A stretch of 64,000 bases of DNA from Bettongia penicillata ogilbyi (GCA_023548195.1 JAJHZJ010000252.1:5826242-5890241); one strand, 5' to 3'; shown: positions 1 to 13,045, counted from the first letter of the stretch. The notes: generated from the sequence alone by a model not told the origin. A program made the numbers and translations.

Positions 1-1088
1 GCTCATTGAGTATTGATTGGTATTTCTTCACTTATTTAATAATTTCAAGTATCCTCTTCTCCCTCATCCCCTCCTTTTCTTTTGCCATGTCTTATGTGAA
101 TGTGAGTTTTCTGAAATTAAACAACTAAGTGGAAGCTGCTCTTGGTAAATCTACTGATATTAGGCTAATGAAGAGATTCATTTTGTCCTACCAGATCAGA
201 AAATGATGACTTAGAAGCTAATAACTGATTATACATTTTAAAGGTAATTCTTCATAAATAAATTGTTTTTTGGATTGATTAAATGCCTGGTATATAACAG
301 AAATTTATGTAAGTACCTCCCTCAAAATAAAATTTATGACAAGACAGGATTCAAAAACCATCCATCTAGGCTGTTTTGATGCAACGTGAGCCAACAAACA
401 AGAGATGAAACCAGATAACCTTGTGTATCAGCAAGGACCCTGACATATGTAGAAGGGCCTGCTGCACAGATTCTTAGAACTCCTTTTCCAAAAGGAAAGC
501 AACTTTTGAGGGATCAACAATCACTTCAAGCAAACACATATATCATTCATTTAGTTCAAGGGAAAAAGTCAGCACCCTGAACTTCGGAGAAAATACAAAC
601 AGAAACAAAGATCAACCAACAGAAAGTGTTTCCAACTCTCTGACCATAAGCAATATATATATCACAGATCAACAGACAGATTCAACTGTCTGACCATACA
701 TACATCATATTACCAGAGAAAGAAGCACCAACATCTGGGTTTTCAAAGGGGGTAGGGTGTGCTCCTTAGTGGCTGCCCACAGTCTAGTCTGGTGAAATAC
801 ACACTCCCAAAGTAAAACCTCACCTGGGAGAATTTATACACTTTTCAGAGCCAGAGGGCATTATAACCCTTGAGAACCAGTGCATTAAAAATTCACAAAA
901 GGTGTGGGCCTCCCCTAATCAAGCTTTCCTTAATAGGCTGGCCTATTAACGGATGAGGAAGATCTTTAACACTTTGGTTAACATTACACTTCATGAAGTA
1001 TGAATGAATAAGTTCTTCTAATGGTAAATGTAACAATTTGGAATGACTCCCACTTTATCCCAGAAGAAAAAACTTAAGATATACATAC
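1..1088 (-). other. XK: XK intron 2 (partial)
   Basis: Begins on the minus strand with a strong donor (GTATGT, 1088-1083) directly after exon 2 and runs off the left edge towards exon 3. No coding sequence was recognised. The stretch 360-960 is moderately complex and holds a short imperfect internal repeat ('ctgaccata' at about 641 and 692). It may be an old LTR or other transposon, but I could not place it in a family. Confidence 0.8.
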
Positions 1089-1351
1089 TTCTCCCTATGG
1101 TGATCTCCTGCTGCAAGACGCTTATGTACAGCTGGAGGGTCAGCTGAGGTGCTGAACCCAAAAAAGCCTGGATCACCGATGCCCTGCTGAATGCTGACCT
1201 GTGGGTGCACAGCTTGCCTTCTGCTCTGCCCACTTCCTTTTCAATTTCTTCTGTGAGTCCATTTTTAGGAATCTGCTTCTTCTTGGTGATACTGACATAA
1301 GGCTCTTCAATTCTGCCAGCTTGAAAATATATGCAAAAGACTTCCACACAT
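1089..1351 (-). CDS. XK: XK exon 2 (membrane protein XK, middle segment)
   Basis: Codes for about 87 residues of XK, the multi-pass membrane protein that is disulphide-linked to Kell on red cells, partners the lipid transfer protein VPS13A and belongs to the XKR (scramblase-related) family. The exon opens after a 'tttccag' acceptor. Its first base completes the AG|A arginine codon left by exon 1, giving [10 protein letters not shown]. It continues through [18 protein letters not shown] and the family hallmark [13 protein letters not shown], and ends GGGAGAA|GTATGT in phase 1. Its length of 263 bp equals the human exon as I remember it, and the frame is intact. Most positions match human XK, with conservative changes such as V for F after the first Cys. 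The Cys that bonds Kell and most membrane spans are in exon 3, outside the window. Confidence 0.96.
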
Positions 1352-1466
1352 CTGGAAATGGAATCAAGATTTTTATTAGATGATTATTAATTCTGCTTTA
1401 TTTTTAGCCATCCTATCCACATTTCACCTGTATCTAGTATTCTTAGATTTACCAATGCGTCACAGT

Positions 1467-1655
1467 ACAAGGACTAGATTTGGAGTTATAAGACCTGCAT
1501 TTCAGTCCTATTTCCACCATTATGTGGGTCTTTCTGGGTCTCAATTTCACTACCTGTAATATAGTGATACTAATACTTGCTTTCTCCGTAATGCAGGGTT
1601 GTCAAGAGGATCAAGTGAGATAATGAATGTGAAAACATGATGCAAATGTGAGAAA
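1467..1655 (+). repeat. MIR SINE
   Basis: Diverged MIR-type copy: 'gacctgcatttcagtcc', a 'ctcaatttcactacctgtaa' B-side motif and the MIR tail 'gggttgtcaagaggatcaag'. Confidence 0.7.
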
Positions 1656-2254
1656 TGGTACATTAGTTTAAGGGTGTGCTGGAGCCAGCTTCAACAGGCT
1701 AATGAAAATTGATTGTTAAATTTTCAATATTTTGAATATTAGCAAATGCTACAAATCAACGCTTGATTTATTGTTTTGCTGATTGTCTAGACCTAAGAAA
1801 GTAATGGAGGAAATGTTAATAATGCATATTAAACTTAAAGTGTATCATGCATATATGCTTTTTTTCAGAGCTCACACCCCTTCTAGAGCCCAGTCCATAT
1901 ACCCAACTTTACCTTTTACTTTGATGTCATCTAATCCCCCTAAGGTCGGGCAGAGCACTCAGAACTGAAAAACAAAAGGAAATGAGGAGACGAAACTAAA
2001 AGGAAATGGAAGGAGAAATGTAAGGAGGCTAAAGCAGAGAAAAGCAAGATTATCCATAAAAACATCTAGTTGCTCCTGGCTCCAGCATTGTGGTGTAGGT
2101 CCTGATGTGTTCAGGGTCTCCTGAGGCTGGAGTAAGAACAGGGAAAGGGAAGGAGAATGGGCAAAATGTGTGACTCAAAGAAGGCCAGGAAAAGGGGGAA
2201 AAAAGGGAGGTATAAAGGAACGGAAGAGCAAATTAGATGAGGAATTGCATGTAC

Positions 2255-2365
2255 ATGTCTCTTCCTAGCTAGACTGTAAGTTCCCTGAGGGCAGGGACTT
2301 ATAATTCTTTGCTGGTCATGCATAATTCAAATGTTCAATTTAATAAGTATTTATTAAGAACATAC
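2255..2365 (+). repeat. L2 LINE 3' end
   Basis: Carries the L2 terminal motif 'gtaagttccctgagggcagg' followed by 'aataagtatttattaag'. Confidence 0.6.
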
Positions 2366-2439
2366 AAGACACTGTTAAGATGTGATCCTTAACTTTAAAG
2401 AACTTCAAATATAGTAAGGAAGAAAATAAAAAGTCAGTG

Positions 2440-2635
2440 CTTTAACTTCGGCCACTTTCTTCACAACAATCCTGTGAGTGAGTGGTACAAGTGCAATTAT
2501 TTTTATTATACAGATGATGAAAGTCAGACTCAGAGAGCTTTAGTGGCTTGTTTGTGATCACAGAATTGGTAAGTGTCAGAGGAAGGATTTGGATCCTGGT
2601 TCTCTCACTCCAAGTCTACCACACTGCAGAAGAGA
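2440..2635 (-). repeat. MIR SINE
   Basis: Antisense MIR: 'acaacaatcctgtgagtg', 'ttatacagatgatgaaa', 'gtgatcacagaattggtaag' and a 'tccaagtctaccacactgca' end. Confidence 0.7.
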
Positions 2636-2706
2636 ATATGAAAAGTTCAAAAAAAAAAAAAAAGCCATAGAAAGTAAACTATTAAGTTACACTCAGGACT
2701 GATATC

Positions 2707-2778
2707 ACTACTATTACTACTACTACTACTGCTATTGCTACTACTACTGCTGCTGCTACTACTAGTACTACTACTACC
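2707..2778. repeat. Imperfect (TAC)n trinucleotide microsatellite
   Basis: About 24 units of act/tac with scattered gct and att variants. It sits between two antisense MIR-like SINEs. Confidence 0.9.
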
Positions 2779-3008
2779 TCATTGTTTGTAAAATGCTTCA
2801 CAAATATTTACTCATTTGATCCTCAAACCCTGGGAGGTAGCTACTATTATCCCCAGTTTTACAGACAAGGAAACAGATTGTATACAAGAGTTAAATGATT
2901 TGCCCAGAATCACAAAGCTAGTAAATTTATGAGGCTGAATTTAAAATCAGGTCTTCTTGACTCCAGGTCCAGTGCTCTACTTACTCACTTTGCCATCTAT
3001 CTGCCCTT
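2779..3008 (-). repeat. MIR/CORE-SINE
   Basis: Antisense: 'cttcacaaatatttactcat', 'ttttacagacaaggaaac', 'cagaatcacaaagctagtaa', 'gactccaggtccagtgctct', ending at the SINE head complement. Confidence 0.75.
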
Positions 3009-3039
3009 GCAGAAATAAGGAAACACAAGTAATTAAAGA

Positions 3040-5394
3040 AATACTCATTGTTCGTGGTTGACCTGCGCTATACAATAAAAGTGACAATGTTACCCAAATT
3101 AATATACAGATTCAATGTCATATCCATCAAACTATGAACAAGTTACATTATAGAATTAGACAAGTTAATAGTAATAGATTTTGGAGAAGAAAAAATTCTA
3201 AAATAGCAAGGGAAATAATAAGAAAAGGAAGAATGAAAGAAGACATTATAAAGCTAGATCATCAAAATTTTTTATGCTGGCCCAAAATTTGAAAAGTAGA
3301 TAAATGAAACAGAGTAGAAAAACAGGTTTCAGAAACAATAGAGTCCAGTATTCAACAAACTGAAGAATCCAGACTTTAAGGAGAAGAGCCCTTTATTTGA
3401 CAAGAACTTCTAAGAAAAATGGAAAACAGTTTTTCAGAAAGTAGATTTAGATCCACATCTTATACTACATACCAGAAGAAGCATCACATGAATATGTGTA
3501 CTAAACATAAACACACACACGCACACGCACACAACAAAACAGTGGAGAACAGAGGAGTACCTTTCACAATTAGGACTAGGGATAGTTCTTAAACAAATAA
3601 GGAATAAAGGTAATCACAAAGGACAATAGATTATTTTGATTACAAAAAGTAAAAAATCATTTGTACAAACAAAATCAATTCATTTTAAAGTAAGAAAAAT
3701 TGTTGAATAGGGAGATAAAACCCTTCATCAAATAACTCTGATAAAAGTTTGATATATATATGTATGTATGTATGTATGGTATAAGGAACTGACAGTAATA
3801 TATGAAATCAAGAACCATTCCTCAGTAGATAAGTGGTCAAATGATATGAACCATTTTAAAATTAATTATAAATAATCAACAACCATTTGAAAATTGATCA
3901 AAATTACTAATAACAAAAATGCAAATTTTTAAAATAACTGAAATCAAATTTCACAGCCATCAAATTGGCAAAGATGATTTTAAAAATGAAAATGGTCAAA
4001 GTTAGAAAAAAGTGGGAAGACAAGAGCACTAAAACATTTTTAGTGAAACTTTCCTTCAGAAATACAATTTATTTTGAGATAAGAAAAGTCAAAGTCAAGA
4101 CCATCGGGGATTAATGAAAAAAATGTGAAATAATGTGGCTTGCCTGGCCCATATTTCAATACTGACTAAGAAATAGAGTAGTGGATCAGTGGAATAGAGT
4201 AGGTATGCAATACACAGTAAGAAATAACCATAGTAATCCAATGTTGTATAAATGTAAAGATCACACTCTTTGGTGATAAGAACTCACTCTCTGACAAAAA
4301 CTGCTGGGAAAACTGGATAGTAGTTTGGCAGAAACTAGGTATAGACCAGCATCTCATATCATATACCAAGATATGGTCAAAATGGGTACATGACTTAGAC
4401 ATAAAGGATGATATTATAAACAAATTAAGGGAGCAGAAAACTGGAGGAAAATTTTTAAAGCAAGTTTCTCTGATAAAGGCCTCATTTCTCAAATATGTAG
4501 AGAACTGAGTCAAATTTATAAGAACATGTCATTTTCCAAATGATAAATGGTCAAAGGATATGAACAGGCAGTTTTCAAATGAAGAAATCAAAGGTATCTA
4601 TAGTCACATGAAAAAATGCTCTACATCACTTGGTGGGGTTGTGAACTGATCCAACTACCCTATAAAGTAATTTGGAACTGTGTTCAAAGACCTATAAAAC
4701 TGTACATACCTTTTGATCCAACAATACTCATACTAGGTCTTTACCCCAAAGAGACTTTTAAAAAAGTGGAAGGGACCTAGATGTACAAAAATATTTATAA
4801 CAGTACTTTTTGTGGTGGCAAAGAATTGGGAATTGAAGGGATGTCCATCAACTGGGATATGGATGAATAAGCTGTGTTATATGATTGTAATGGAATACTA
4901 TTGTGATATAAGGAATAACAGGCAAGATACTTTCATAAAAACCTGGAAAAACTTACATGAACTGATATAAAGTGAAGTGAGCAGAACCAGAAGAACATTA
5001 TACACAGTAACAGTAATATTGTATCATGATGGACTGTGAATGACTTAGCTATTCAGGGTAATACTATGAGCTAAGACAATTCCAAAGGACTCATGATGAA
5101 AAATGCCACCAAAAAAACAAACAAACCTGGTGGAGTCAGAATGTAGATTGAAGCATTTTTTTAAAAGTTTATTTTTCTTGAGGTTTTTTGGACTGTGTTT
5201 TCTTTATCACCATGACTAATATGGAAGCACGTTTTGCATGATTATATATGTTTAACCTATAGCAAATTGCTTGCCTTCCCAAGGAGAGTGGCGGGAAGGA
5301 AGATAAGAAGGAAGATATTTTGGAGCTCAGAATTTTTAAAAAATTGCTAAAAATTTTACATGTACTTAGAAAAAAAATTAAAAAAAAGAAAAAT
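3040..5394 (+). mobile_element. L1 LINE, 5'-truncated (3' part of ORF2 and 3' UTR)
   Basis: Decayed L1 in plus orientation. The left end matches the ORF2 stretch coding 'yrFNviPi' (near 3100). The right half holds the conserved L1 C-terminal and 3' segment: 'ccttttgatccaacaatact', 'gtccatcaactgggatatgg', 'taatggaatactattgtgat' and 'gaactgatataaagtgaag', then an A-rich tail near 5360-5395. No long frame remains. It is a typical dead marsupial L1 and shares this 3' segment with the copies at 18.3-21.0, 30.4, 44.8, 50.5 and 60.7 kb. Confidence 0.85.
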
Positions 5395-5990
5395 CACTAA
5401 ACTCTTTACACTATTTGATCCAGTGAGCTTACTTCAAGGAGTTCAATAACAGAAAGAAATGTTCCATATATGTCAAAATATTTCAAGAACAAAAAATAAA
5501 GTGAGTCCTCAATTGGAGAATAACTGAATAAAATATGGCAATGAAGTGTTTTTAATTGTAAGAAATAATAAATATGAAAAATTAAGGGAAGCATGGGAAA
5601 GTTTTACGAATATATGCAAAGTGAGGTAAGCAAAATAAGGCAAAAAAGGACTGCATAATAAGAAACAATACACAAAAAGAACAAAATGACAAGAAGTAAA
5701 CAAAAAGGACACTAAAAGAAAAGAGCATTCTGAATAATATATTTTAAGGACCAATCTTGATCCTGAAGAACAGATAACGAATCATACCTTCCATTTTTCC
5801 TTAGAGAGGTAGGGGCTATGAGTGTAGAATGTTACAAGTGCAGTCAAATGCTGTCACTATATTGGTTATTTTGGCTTAATTATTTTTATTTATTACAAAT
5901 GTGGGTTTTCTATAGAGTGAAGGGCGTGGGGGTCATTAAATCAAGAAGTGACTGACATAAAATACATCACAAATGTATTTTTAAGAAGAT
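5395..5990 (+). mobile_element. Second L1 3' fragment
   Basis: Starts with another copy of the L1 segment 'cactatttgatccagtgag', followed by 'aataaaatatggcaatgaag' and 'atatgcaaagtgaggtaagc'. It lies directly after the A-rich tail of the preceding L1, so it is probably an independent insertion. Confidence 0.6.
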
Positions 5991-6221
5991 ATCCAAGACA
6001 TACAACAGGAGGTAAATAGTTACCTGATTGATGGATGGTTTTAGGCTCTAAGAGGGAACAGATGCAGGCAACGAAATAATCACTTTCCTAGGAACAGATT
6101 TTCACCATAAAGACGTTGTAAATCATGAAGCTTATGGAAAGAATGCTGTATTTAAGTCAGAGAACATGTGTTGGTATCCTGCTTCTTTCACTTTTTAATC
6201 TGTGGTTCCTGTGTCACCTAA

Positions 6222-6382
6222 CCCACTTAGGGTGAGGTAAGGCCCTTTCATTGAAAAGGCCTGTTTAAGAAGTAGGCAGGGCATGGCCCTTTAACGAGGT
6301 AAAGAAAAGAAAGACCTCAGGCTGGGAGGGAAACAGCGACAGTTACTATTGGAAATCACTCTGAAGCCAGCAGGGTCCATTC
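6222..6382 (+). repeat. Dispersed repeat, downstream part of the family described at 29990-30385
   Basis: About 160 bp, clearly homologous to 30216-30375. Shared blocks are 'cacttagggtgaggtaa', 'cctgtttaagaagtaggcag', 'ctgggagggaaacag' and 'cagttactattg'. Confidence 0.8.
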
Positions 6383-7149
6383 TGGGCCTCTAGTTTTTCA
6401 CCTGCAAAATAAATGTACAGGACTAGATCACCTCTGCATAAATTTACTTCTAAATTTATGAATCTGTGACTTTGAAGTCTTTAACATCTACTTACTAGGC
6501 AAAAGGTTAAGTAATGTGAGCTTTCTCTCCTAGATTTTTCATGCAGGAATTCTAATATGAAGTATTTGTTTATCTCTGCTGACAGCCAGAAGTTGGTCAA
6601 ATACCTCTCTTAAGTCATCTTCCCGTAAACCCCTGATCACAGTAGAGTAGATGTTGTAAGATTCATCCACCTATACTTCCATCCCAAACGTCTGTCACTT
6701 CCAGCTACTAGCGTTTATTGTTCATTCTTAGAGTTTCTATTTGAGTTTATACAGTTCTTCATCCCCATGCTACTCTTGACCTCTAACACATTTATTCCAT
6801 AATTGTAAGTAATTGATCTTTGTGTACAAGAAGGCTTCTCTTCTTATTCTTTTATAGTTCTTCATTGTATAGTTTTCTGAAAGCTTTAAAATATTAAGTA
6901 GCCTATAGTGACTCTTTATATTTTGTAGCAATATAAGAATGGTCCATAGACCATCACTCTATGTGGTATTAAATACTTATACCATATAGATTTTTTAAAA
7001 TATTATTCTAAACTTGAAAAATTCCAACAAACTATCATTTCCATATGCAAAGGATAGGACAGGAAATTGTATATGAAACTACAAATTTTTCTGTGTATTT
7101 TTAAGGGTTAAGTATCTAATAAATTCAAACCACTATTCCTAAAACTGTT

Positions 7150-8425
7150 TTGTTTTTTGTTTGCCTCTGAATATCCTTTCATTCTCTTCTGTGAATTAAA
7201 AATAATACTTCCTTTACTTTTCTATACTTTTGCTTCCTTTGCATTGATATCTTTCGTCCCCTTTCTTCCTCCAAAAGAACTTTTTAAACCTTCCCTCACA
7301 ACAAATAAGCAGAATGAAACAAAGTAAATCTATATTTGCTTATGTCCAAAAATGTTGAATGTCTTATTCTGCTCTAGTATAAAAAGTAGAAAATGTTTTA
7401 TCAGTCCTCTGGAGTCACTGTTGGTCATTAATCAGAGTGCTTAAGTCTTTCAAAGTTCTTTACAATGTTGTAATCATTATATAAATTGTTCTCTTCATAA
7501 TGCTAACTTCATTCTGCATCCATTCATACAAGACTCCCCAAGTTTGTATGAATTCATCCCTTTTGGATTCATCATCTCTTGGCAATAATCAATTACATTT
7601 ATATACTGTATATTATTCAGCTATTTTTCAATTGATTGGCACCCTTCTTCCCATGGTATCCAGTATAACAAAATGCGCTCTTTTCAATATTTTTATACAT
7701 ATGGATCCTTAACCTCTTTTTAAAAATCTCTTCAGTCTATATCCTTCATACTAGCATTTCTGGGTCAAAGGATATGCACAGTTTAGTGATGTGGTGGGTA
7801 GAGTTTCAAAATGGTTTCCAGAATGACTACACCATAATTCCAATACTTCATTAGTATGCCTATTACTCTACGTTTCCTCCAACTACTAATATATTCCTTT
7901 TTTAAAAACATTCTTTGTAACCTCAGAATTTATTTGCACTCCTCTTACTGGTATAAATGTCTTACTATTTGGAGCATTTTTTAATTTGGTTATTGTAGTT
8001 TGCTTTTCTGCTTTTGAGGACTAGCTGTTCATATATTTTGACTATTAATTTGTTAAAGTTACTCCTGTCCTCTTATTTTTAAATCAGTTCCTTATCTTGG
8101 ACATTAGACTTTTATCAGAGAAATTTGCTGCAAAGATTTTTTTCCAGTTAATTGTTTTTCTCCTAATCTTAGCTGCATTGATTTTGTTTGTGCAAAATCT
8201 TTTCAACTTTGTGTAGTCAAAATTGTCTATTTTATATCTTGATCATGATAATTTCAAAAGATAACTTCTTCCTTGCTCTTCTAATTTATTTATGATGTGA
8301 GCTTTTATTTCTAAATTATATGTCCATTTGATTTTTAATGTAGTATATGCTATTAGATGTTTGTCCAAACTTAACTTCTGTCAAACTACTATTCAACTTT
8401 TACCCAGTGACTTACCAAACGAAAA
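7150..8425 (-). mobile_element. L1 LINE 3' part, antisense
   Basis: Complement of L1 ORF2 end and 3' UTR: 'ttctgggtcaaaggatatgc', 'ggtttccagaatgactacac', 'gattttgtttgtgcaaaatc', 'tttgtgtagtcaaaattg'. Heavily mutated. Confidence 0.75.
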
Positions 8426-8444
8426 TATACTTCCCTAGTCACCA

Positions 8445-8565
8445 CTCTCCTACATGTGTAGAGGGCAAAAACTGTTTCACTTTTGTATTTGTATCCTGAG
8501 CACATAGCACAACGCCTGGCACATAGTGCACTTTATAAATGTTTTTCACTCTTTCATTCATTATT
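8445..8565 (+). repeat. L2 LINE 3' end
   Basis: Holds 'atcctgagcacatagcacaa' and 'gcctggcacatagtgcac', the classic L2 3' terminus, followed by 'aaatgtttttcactc'. Confidence 0.7.
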
Positions 8566-8574
8566 ATGCACAGA

Positions 8575-8632
8575 TATGTGTGTATCTGTCTAGCTCTGTA
8601 TGTGTGCATATTTGTATGTATGTGTGTGCCCC
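8575..8632. repeat. TG/TATG-rich microsatellite
   Basis: Interrupted runs of tgtg and atgt. Confidence 0.7.
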
Positions 8633-9234
8633 AGAGCTTCCTGGGTCTGAGTGCTATCAGGGTCTTCCATGCCCCTTAGGACATCCCCAGTAAGTGCTGT
8701 TTTTCTTTTCCATCTCCTCTGGACTTTTTTCCATTTGGGGTCCTATTGAGGTCTTCCTCCATTTCCTTGGGGTTTCCCGTTTGCTGTTGAGGGCTTCAAT
8801 CCTATTTACCTGTCCTCATGTTGCTTTCTCTAGGAAAACCCCTCTTCCAGGTCCACAGCTCTGCCCATAATTTTATACAATCCTAAACTAGATTGAAGGA
8901 GTTTGCTAATGTTCCTCTTTGGATTTCTTGGTCATCGTTCAATCTGGTGTTATTTTTAGATAATCATAGAGAGCTGAGCTCCTAGGCAACTTTTCATGTA
9001 GTCATCTTCATGGTAGATTATAAAGAGATTATATAAAGATATAAAATTTGATTTGATTGAAAACCTAAGAGAAAGGGGCCTTGATTTGGTCTAGGCTTCT
9101 GATGTGCCCCATATTCATCCATGCTAAGACAAACAAGAAATAAAGGTCAGCAAGATTCATTTGACACCAAGAACAAAGGCACATGAAAAACATGGATAAC
9201 TCTTTGTGTTAGTGATGCTTCACATTTAAATAAC

Positions 9235-9660
9235 TGCATGTGAGCCTATAGATTTTGTCCATGGGGTTCTTTTGGCAAAGATGATGGAGTGGTTGGCCAT
9301 TTTCTTCTCTAATGTGCCTCCATTTTATATATGAATAACTGAGGAACATAGGGGTTAAGTGAATTGGCCAGGGTCACACAGCATAGGACCCCAAATGGGA
9401 AAATCCAGAGTGGGTGAAAAAGAATATTAGCACTCTTTCTGGGGATGTCCCAAGGGGAATGGAAGACCCTGATAGCACCCAGGCCCAGGAAGCTCTGGTG
9501 CATACACACACACAAACGTGCACACATACAGAAATATACATATATACACATACATGTATATTTGTATATATCTGTATGTAGTATATATGTGTCTGCATGA
9601 AGGGAATATCTTGACTCCACGCCTGGTATTCTAACCATTGAGCCACCTAACTGCCACCTC
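9235..9660 (-). repeat. Marsupial CORE-SINE, split by a CA/TA microsatellite
   Basis: Antisense SINE. The left part is 'ggggttcttttggcaaagat' to 'ccagggtcacacagca'. The head complement 'ctaaccattgagccacctaa' is at 9630-9660. Between them, about 9500-9592 is a degenerate (CA)n/(TATG)n tract. Confidence 0.8.
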
Positions 9661-10644
9661 ATACATTTAACCTAACCCCAGTCAAAATTAGTCCCATTTT
9701 ACATTAAAAATTCTTATTTAAAACTATTTTATAATTTAATTCAGAAGGTTTCAGAAAGATGTAGGTGTGGTCAAATGTTTGATGGGTTTTCCTGTAGAAG
9801 AGAGCTCAGACTTGTTCTGTTCAGTCTCAAAGAGAGGTAGATGTGAACTACAGCATTTCTAGGTATAATTAATTAATGTTTTCATTTATATACCATATTA
9901 CTTCCTAAGCAACAAACTATTACTTTAGGAAGCAGAGGCACTGTTTAATTATTACCGAATAGTCCTTTAATGTGATAGGAAGATGTCTTCATAGGGAATA
10001 AATGCAATGTTCTGCCAGAAAAATATGGCTTTGGCCTGATTCACAAGTAAGCATATGGCAGGGGTGTTTATGAAGATTCGTGTCACACGACTGTTTTAAG
10101 GAAAAATTTAAAAGCTTTGTATGAGAAAGTTCTACAGAAATACCTCAGCATAATTTCTAGAGATTTACTTTTTACCTTAAGTGACTGATAAACGGTATAC
10201 ATATTGATATGGCTTCATGAAATGTCTTAGGCCACTTTAGGATTTGGAAGCCATTGCATCTATCCTTTGAGTTCTAGTACCATTTTAAATAGTGCACAGG
10301 AAATAAAAATGAAGAGGGTGGGACTCAAATCTCTGGATTGATTTCTTTTTTTGTGACATAGTTTTGAAGGACAAGTTTTCGTGCTTTGCTATCATTTGAA
10401 GTAAGAGGACATATGGCACTACCCAGAACCAGAAATGCTTCATTCCTATGAATTGGGCAATGGTGGAAATGTGTCAATAAATTTAAATCTGAGCTGCTAA
10501 ATATTGTGTAAAAATCTCAGAAGTGAGTCCTGAGTGCCCTGGAATGGATCCAAGACTCAGGCCTATCCTAGCAGATCCTGTCTGGCCTCAGTTCTAAGGA
10601 AATTCAGAAAGTCTGGAGGTATCTCATGAATCTATACAGTGCTA

Positions 10645-10845
10645 GAGCCTTCCATCTTTCGATCATTCCCAGTTTATCCTCTCTTATCTTGTTTGTACAT
10701 TGTTATTTCCACATTGCCTCCCTCATTAGATTGTGAGATCCTCAAGAATAGGGATGGTCTTTTCCCTCTCTTTGCATCCCCCATGTTTAGCACAGTGCTT
10801 GGCATAAAGTGGGTACTTAATAGACTAGTTGATCTACTGACAATA
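10645..10845 (+). repeat. L2 LINE 3' end
   Basis: 'ttagattgtgagatcctcaa', 'gtttagcacagtgcttggca' and 'gggtacttaatagac'. Confidence 0.75.
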
Positions 10846-10916
10846 TTTGTGAGAAAAGAATGCCCTGATCCCAAACTGTCCCCTCCTTCACTTTCACTTC
10901 CTGTCTTTCCAGTGAT

Positions 10917-11155
10917 TAAAATGTTGGGCCTGGAGTCAAGAAAACCTGAGTTCAAATCTGGCCTCACATACTTACTAACTGTGTGACCCTGGCAAGTCAC
11001 TTAACCCTGTTTCCCTCCATTTCCTCCTCCATTGCAAATTCCTCCATTGCAAAGCTGGAGCTGGAGAAGGAAATGGCAAACCATGCTAGTAAGCTTTGCC
11101 AAGAAAATCCTAAATGGGGAAAAGTCGTTTAGGACAGAAAAATGACTAAAGTGAA
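10917..11155 (+). repeat. Marsupial CORE-SINE (head-truncated)
   Basis: 'gcctggagtcaagaaaacct', 'gtgtgaccctggcaagtcac', 'ctggagaaggaaatggcaaa', then 'ttgccaagaaaatcctaaat'. A short 'cctccattgcaaa' stretch is duplicated inside the element. Confidence 0.88.
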
Positions 11156-11478
11156 AATTAGAAGTACTGACACAGTTTTAAACAGAGAGCAAATAAGAGA
11201 GAGACAGGTAGGAGGAGTTAGGAGTAATAAAAAATTATAACTCCCATGTATATAACACTTAAAAGATTTACTAAAAGCAGGGATGTTTGAGCTGAGCTTT
11301 GCAGTAGATAAGAGAGTTTAAGAGGCAAAGTGAGTAGAGAACATATTCCAGACCATGCAAGACTGTGAAGGCATGAAGATGGAAGAGTAGAGTGCTGCTT
11401 GAGAAGACCAGCCAGTAATGCCAGACCATACTGCCTCAATCAGTCAGTCAATCAGTGAGGATTAAGTCTGCTCCATGC

Positions 11479-11725
11479 CAGGTGGCTAAGAGGTACACTG
11501 GATGGAGCTCTAGCCCCAGAGTCAGGAAGACCTTAGTTCACATCTGGCATCAGACACTTAGTAGTTGTATGATCCTAGTTAAGTCACTTAACCCCGTTTG
11601 CCTCAGTTTCTTCATCTGTAAAATAAGCTAGAAAAGGAAACAGCAAGCCACTCTAGTATCTATGCCAAGAAAACCCCAAATGGGAACAAGGAGTCAGATA
11701 CTATCGAAACAACTCAACAGCAACA
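11479..11725 (+). repeat. Marsupial CORE-SINE (near full length)
   Basis: Head 'aggtggctaagaggtacact' through 'tttgcctcagtttcttcatc' to the tail 'gaaaaccccaaatgggaac' and 'actcaacagca'. The tRNA-like head, core and LINE-derived tail are all present. Confidence 0.9.
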
Positions 11726-11874
11726 TATACTAGTGAAGATACAAAGACAAAACTGAAAAGTACTAGTATCAGGGAACTTAACTCTATTGGGAATTGGTTA
11801 TGTACACATATAGGCAAACTATATGCAGAGATTTTAGGGTTTGGAGAGATAATATAATAAATAATAATGATAAT

Positions 11875-12065
11875 ACAATGATAAAATAATAGTGATTACT
11901 GACATTTATATGGTGCCTGCTATGTGCCAGTCATTTCATCCTCAAAACAACCATAGGAGGTAGGCACCACTATTAGCCCCATTTTAGAGTTGAGGAAATT
12001 GAGTCAAATAGAGGTTTCTGACTTGTTGAAATGACTGAGACTGTATTTGAATTCATTATCCCTAT
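11875..12065 (-). repeat. MIR SINE
   Basis: Antisense MIR with 'tggtgcctgctatgtgccag', 'cataggaggtaggcaccact' and 'cattttagagttgaggaaat'. Confidence 0.75.
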
Positions 12066-12364
12066 CCATGTGGTCGAAAGCTCAGTTAAGGGGTTTAAGG
12101 CAAATTAATCAGAGAATGAACTTTAGAATGAACTAGACACTTGAGGAAAGGAAATCAATCAAATACCAAACTATTCCTATGCTTAAAGAAATCATTCAGA
12201 GTATAAATCTTTTTCTCCTTAAAATTCACTATAATGCTTTGCTGGATCTGTTCTTTGATGTTATTGAATTTTATGTTGTATCATTAGTCATATATGTCTT
12301 CTCCCCATTATGTTATAAGTTGTTTAAAGGCAATATTAAGTTATTTTTCATCTTTTATCCCCAA

Positions 12365-12485
12365 AACCAAGCAGTGTGGTACAGTGCATAGAGAGCTAGC
12401 CTCAGAACCAGGAAAACCTGGTTTCAAGAGTCCCATCTCTGTGTAACTCTAGGCAAGGTCACTTAACCTCTCAATGCTCTGTCAC
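12365..12485 (+). repeat. Marsupial SINE, 3'-truncated
   Basis: Head 'agcagtgtggtacagtgcat' and 'gtaactctaggcaaggtcac'. The tail is missing. Confidence 0.7.
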
Positions 12486-12749
12486 ATAAGCATCAAACTC
12501 ATAACCCACAAAACTGTTGCTACACGATTAAAATTTAATTGGAAAACATTCAACAAAATGAATAAAAATACAGTACGATGTAGATAGTTCCCTATGGTAA
12601 GGAAATAAGAGCTTTAGCCCCTATTCCTAATGCCTCGGACAGTGTATTAAGCAGTTACCTACTATACAATGGTTAAATTGAACTGAATTATTGAGGACTT
12701 ATTAATTGGTGGAAGCCACTGAAGGGTTAGTATATTGCAGCTGGAGGTG

Positions 12750-13045
12750 GTATGTAAAAATGCCAACAATAAAAACAAGAACACATTTATACTGCTCTTT
12801 AAATTTTGTAAAGTGATCTACAAATATTTACCCATCTTCATAACAACCCTCAGAGATAGGGCTATCATTATCTCCGTTTTTCAGAAACTGAGACCAACAG
12901 AAGTGAATCCAATCAATCAATAAACATTTATTAAGCACCTGCCATGTGCTAAGCACTCTGCTAAGGTCACATAGCTAATAAGATTTGAACTCAGGTCTTC
13001 CTGACTCCAGGTCTACTGCTCAATCCACTGTGCCACCAGCTGTCT
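12750..13045 (-). repeat. MIR/CORE-SINE (two antisense pieces)
   Basis: 'cataacaaccctcagagata' and 'aataaacatttattaagcac', then 'aggtcacatagctaataag' and the head complement 'caatccactgtgccaccag'. Confidence 0.75.

Noticed and set aside
1201..1383. Plus-strand 60-residue frame
   Set aside because: Antisense shadow of XK exon 2.
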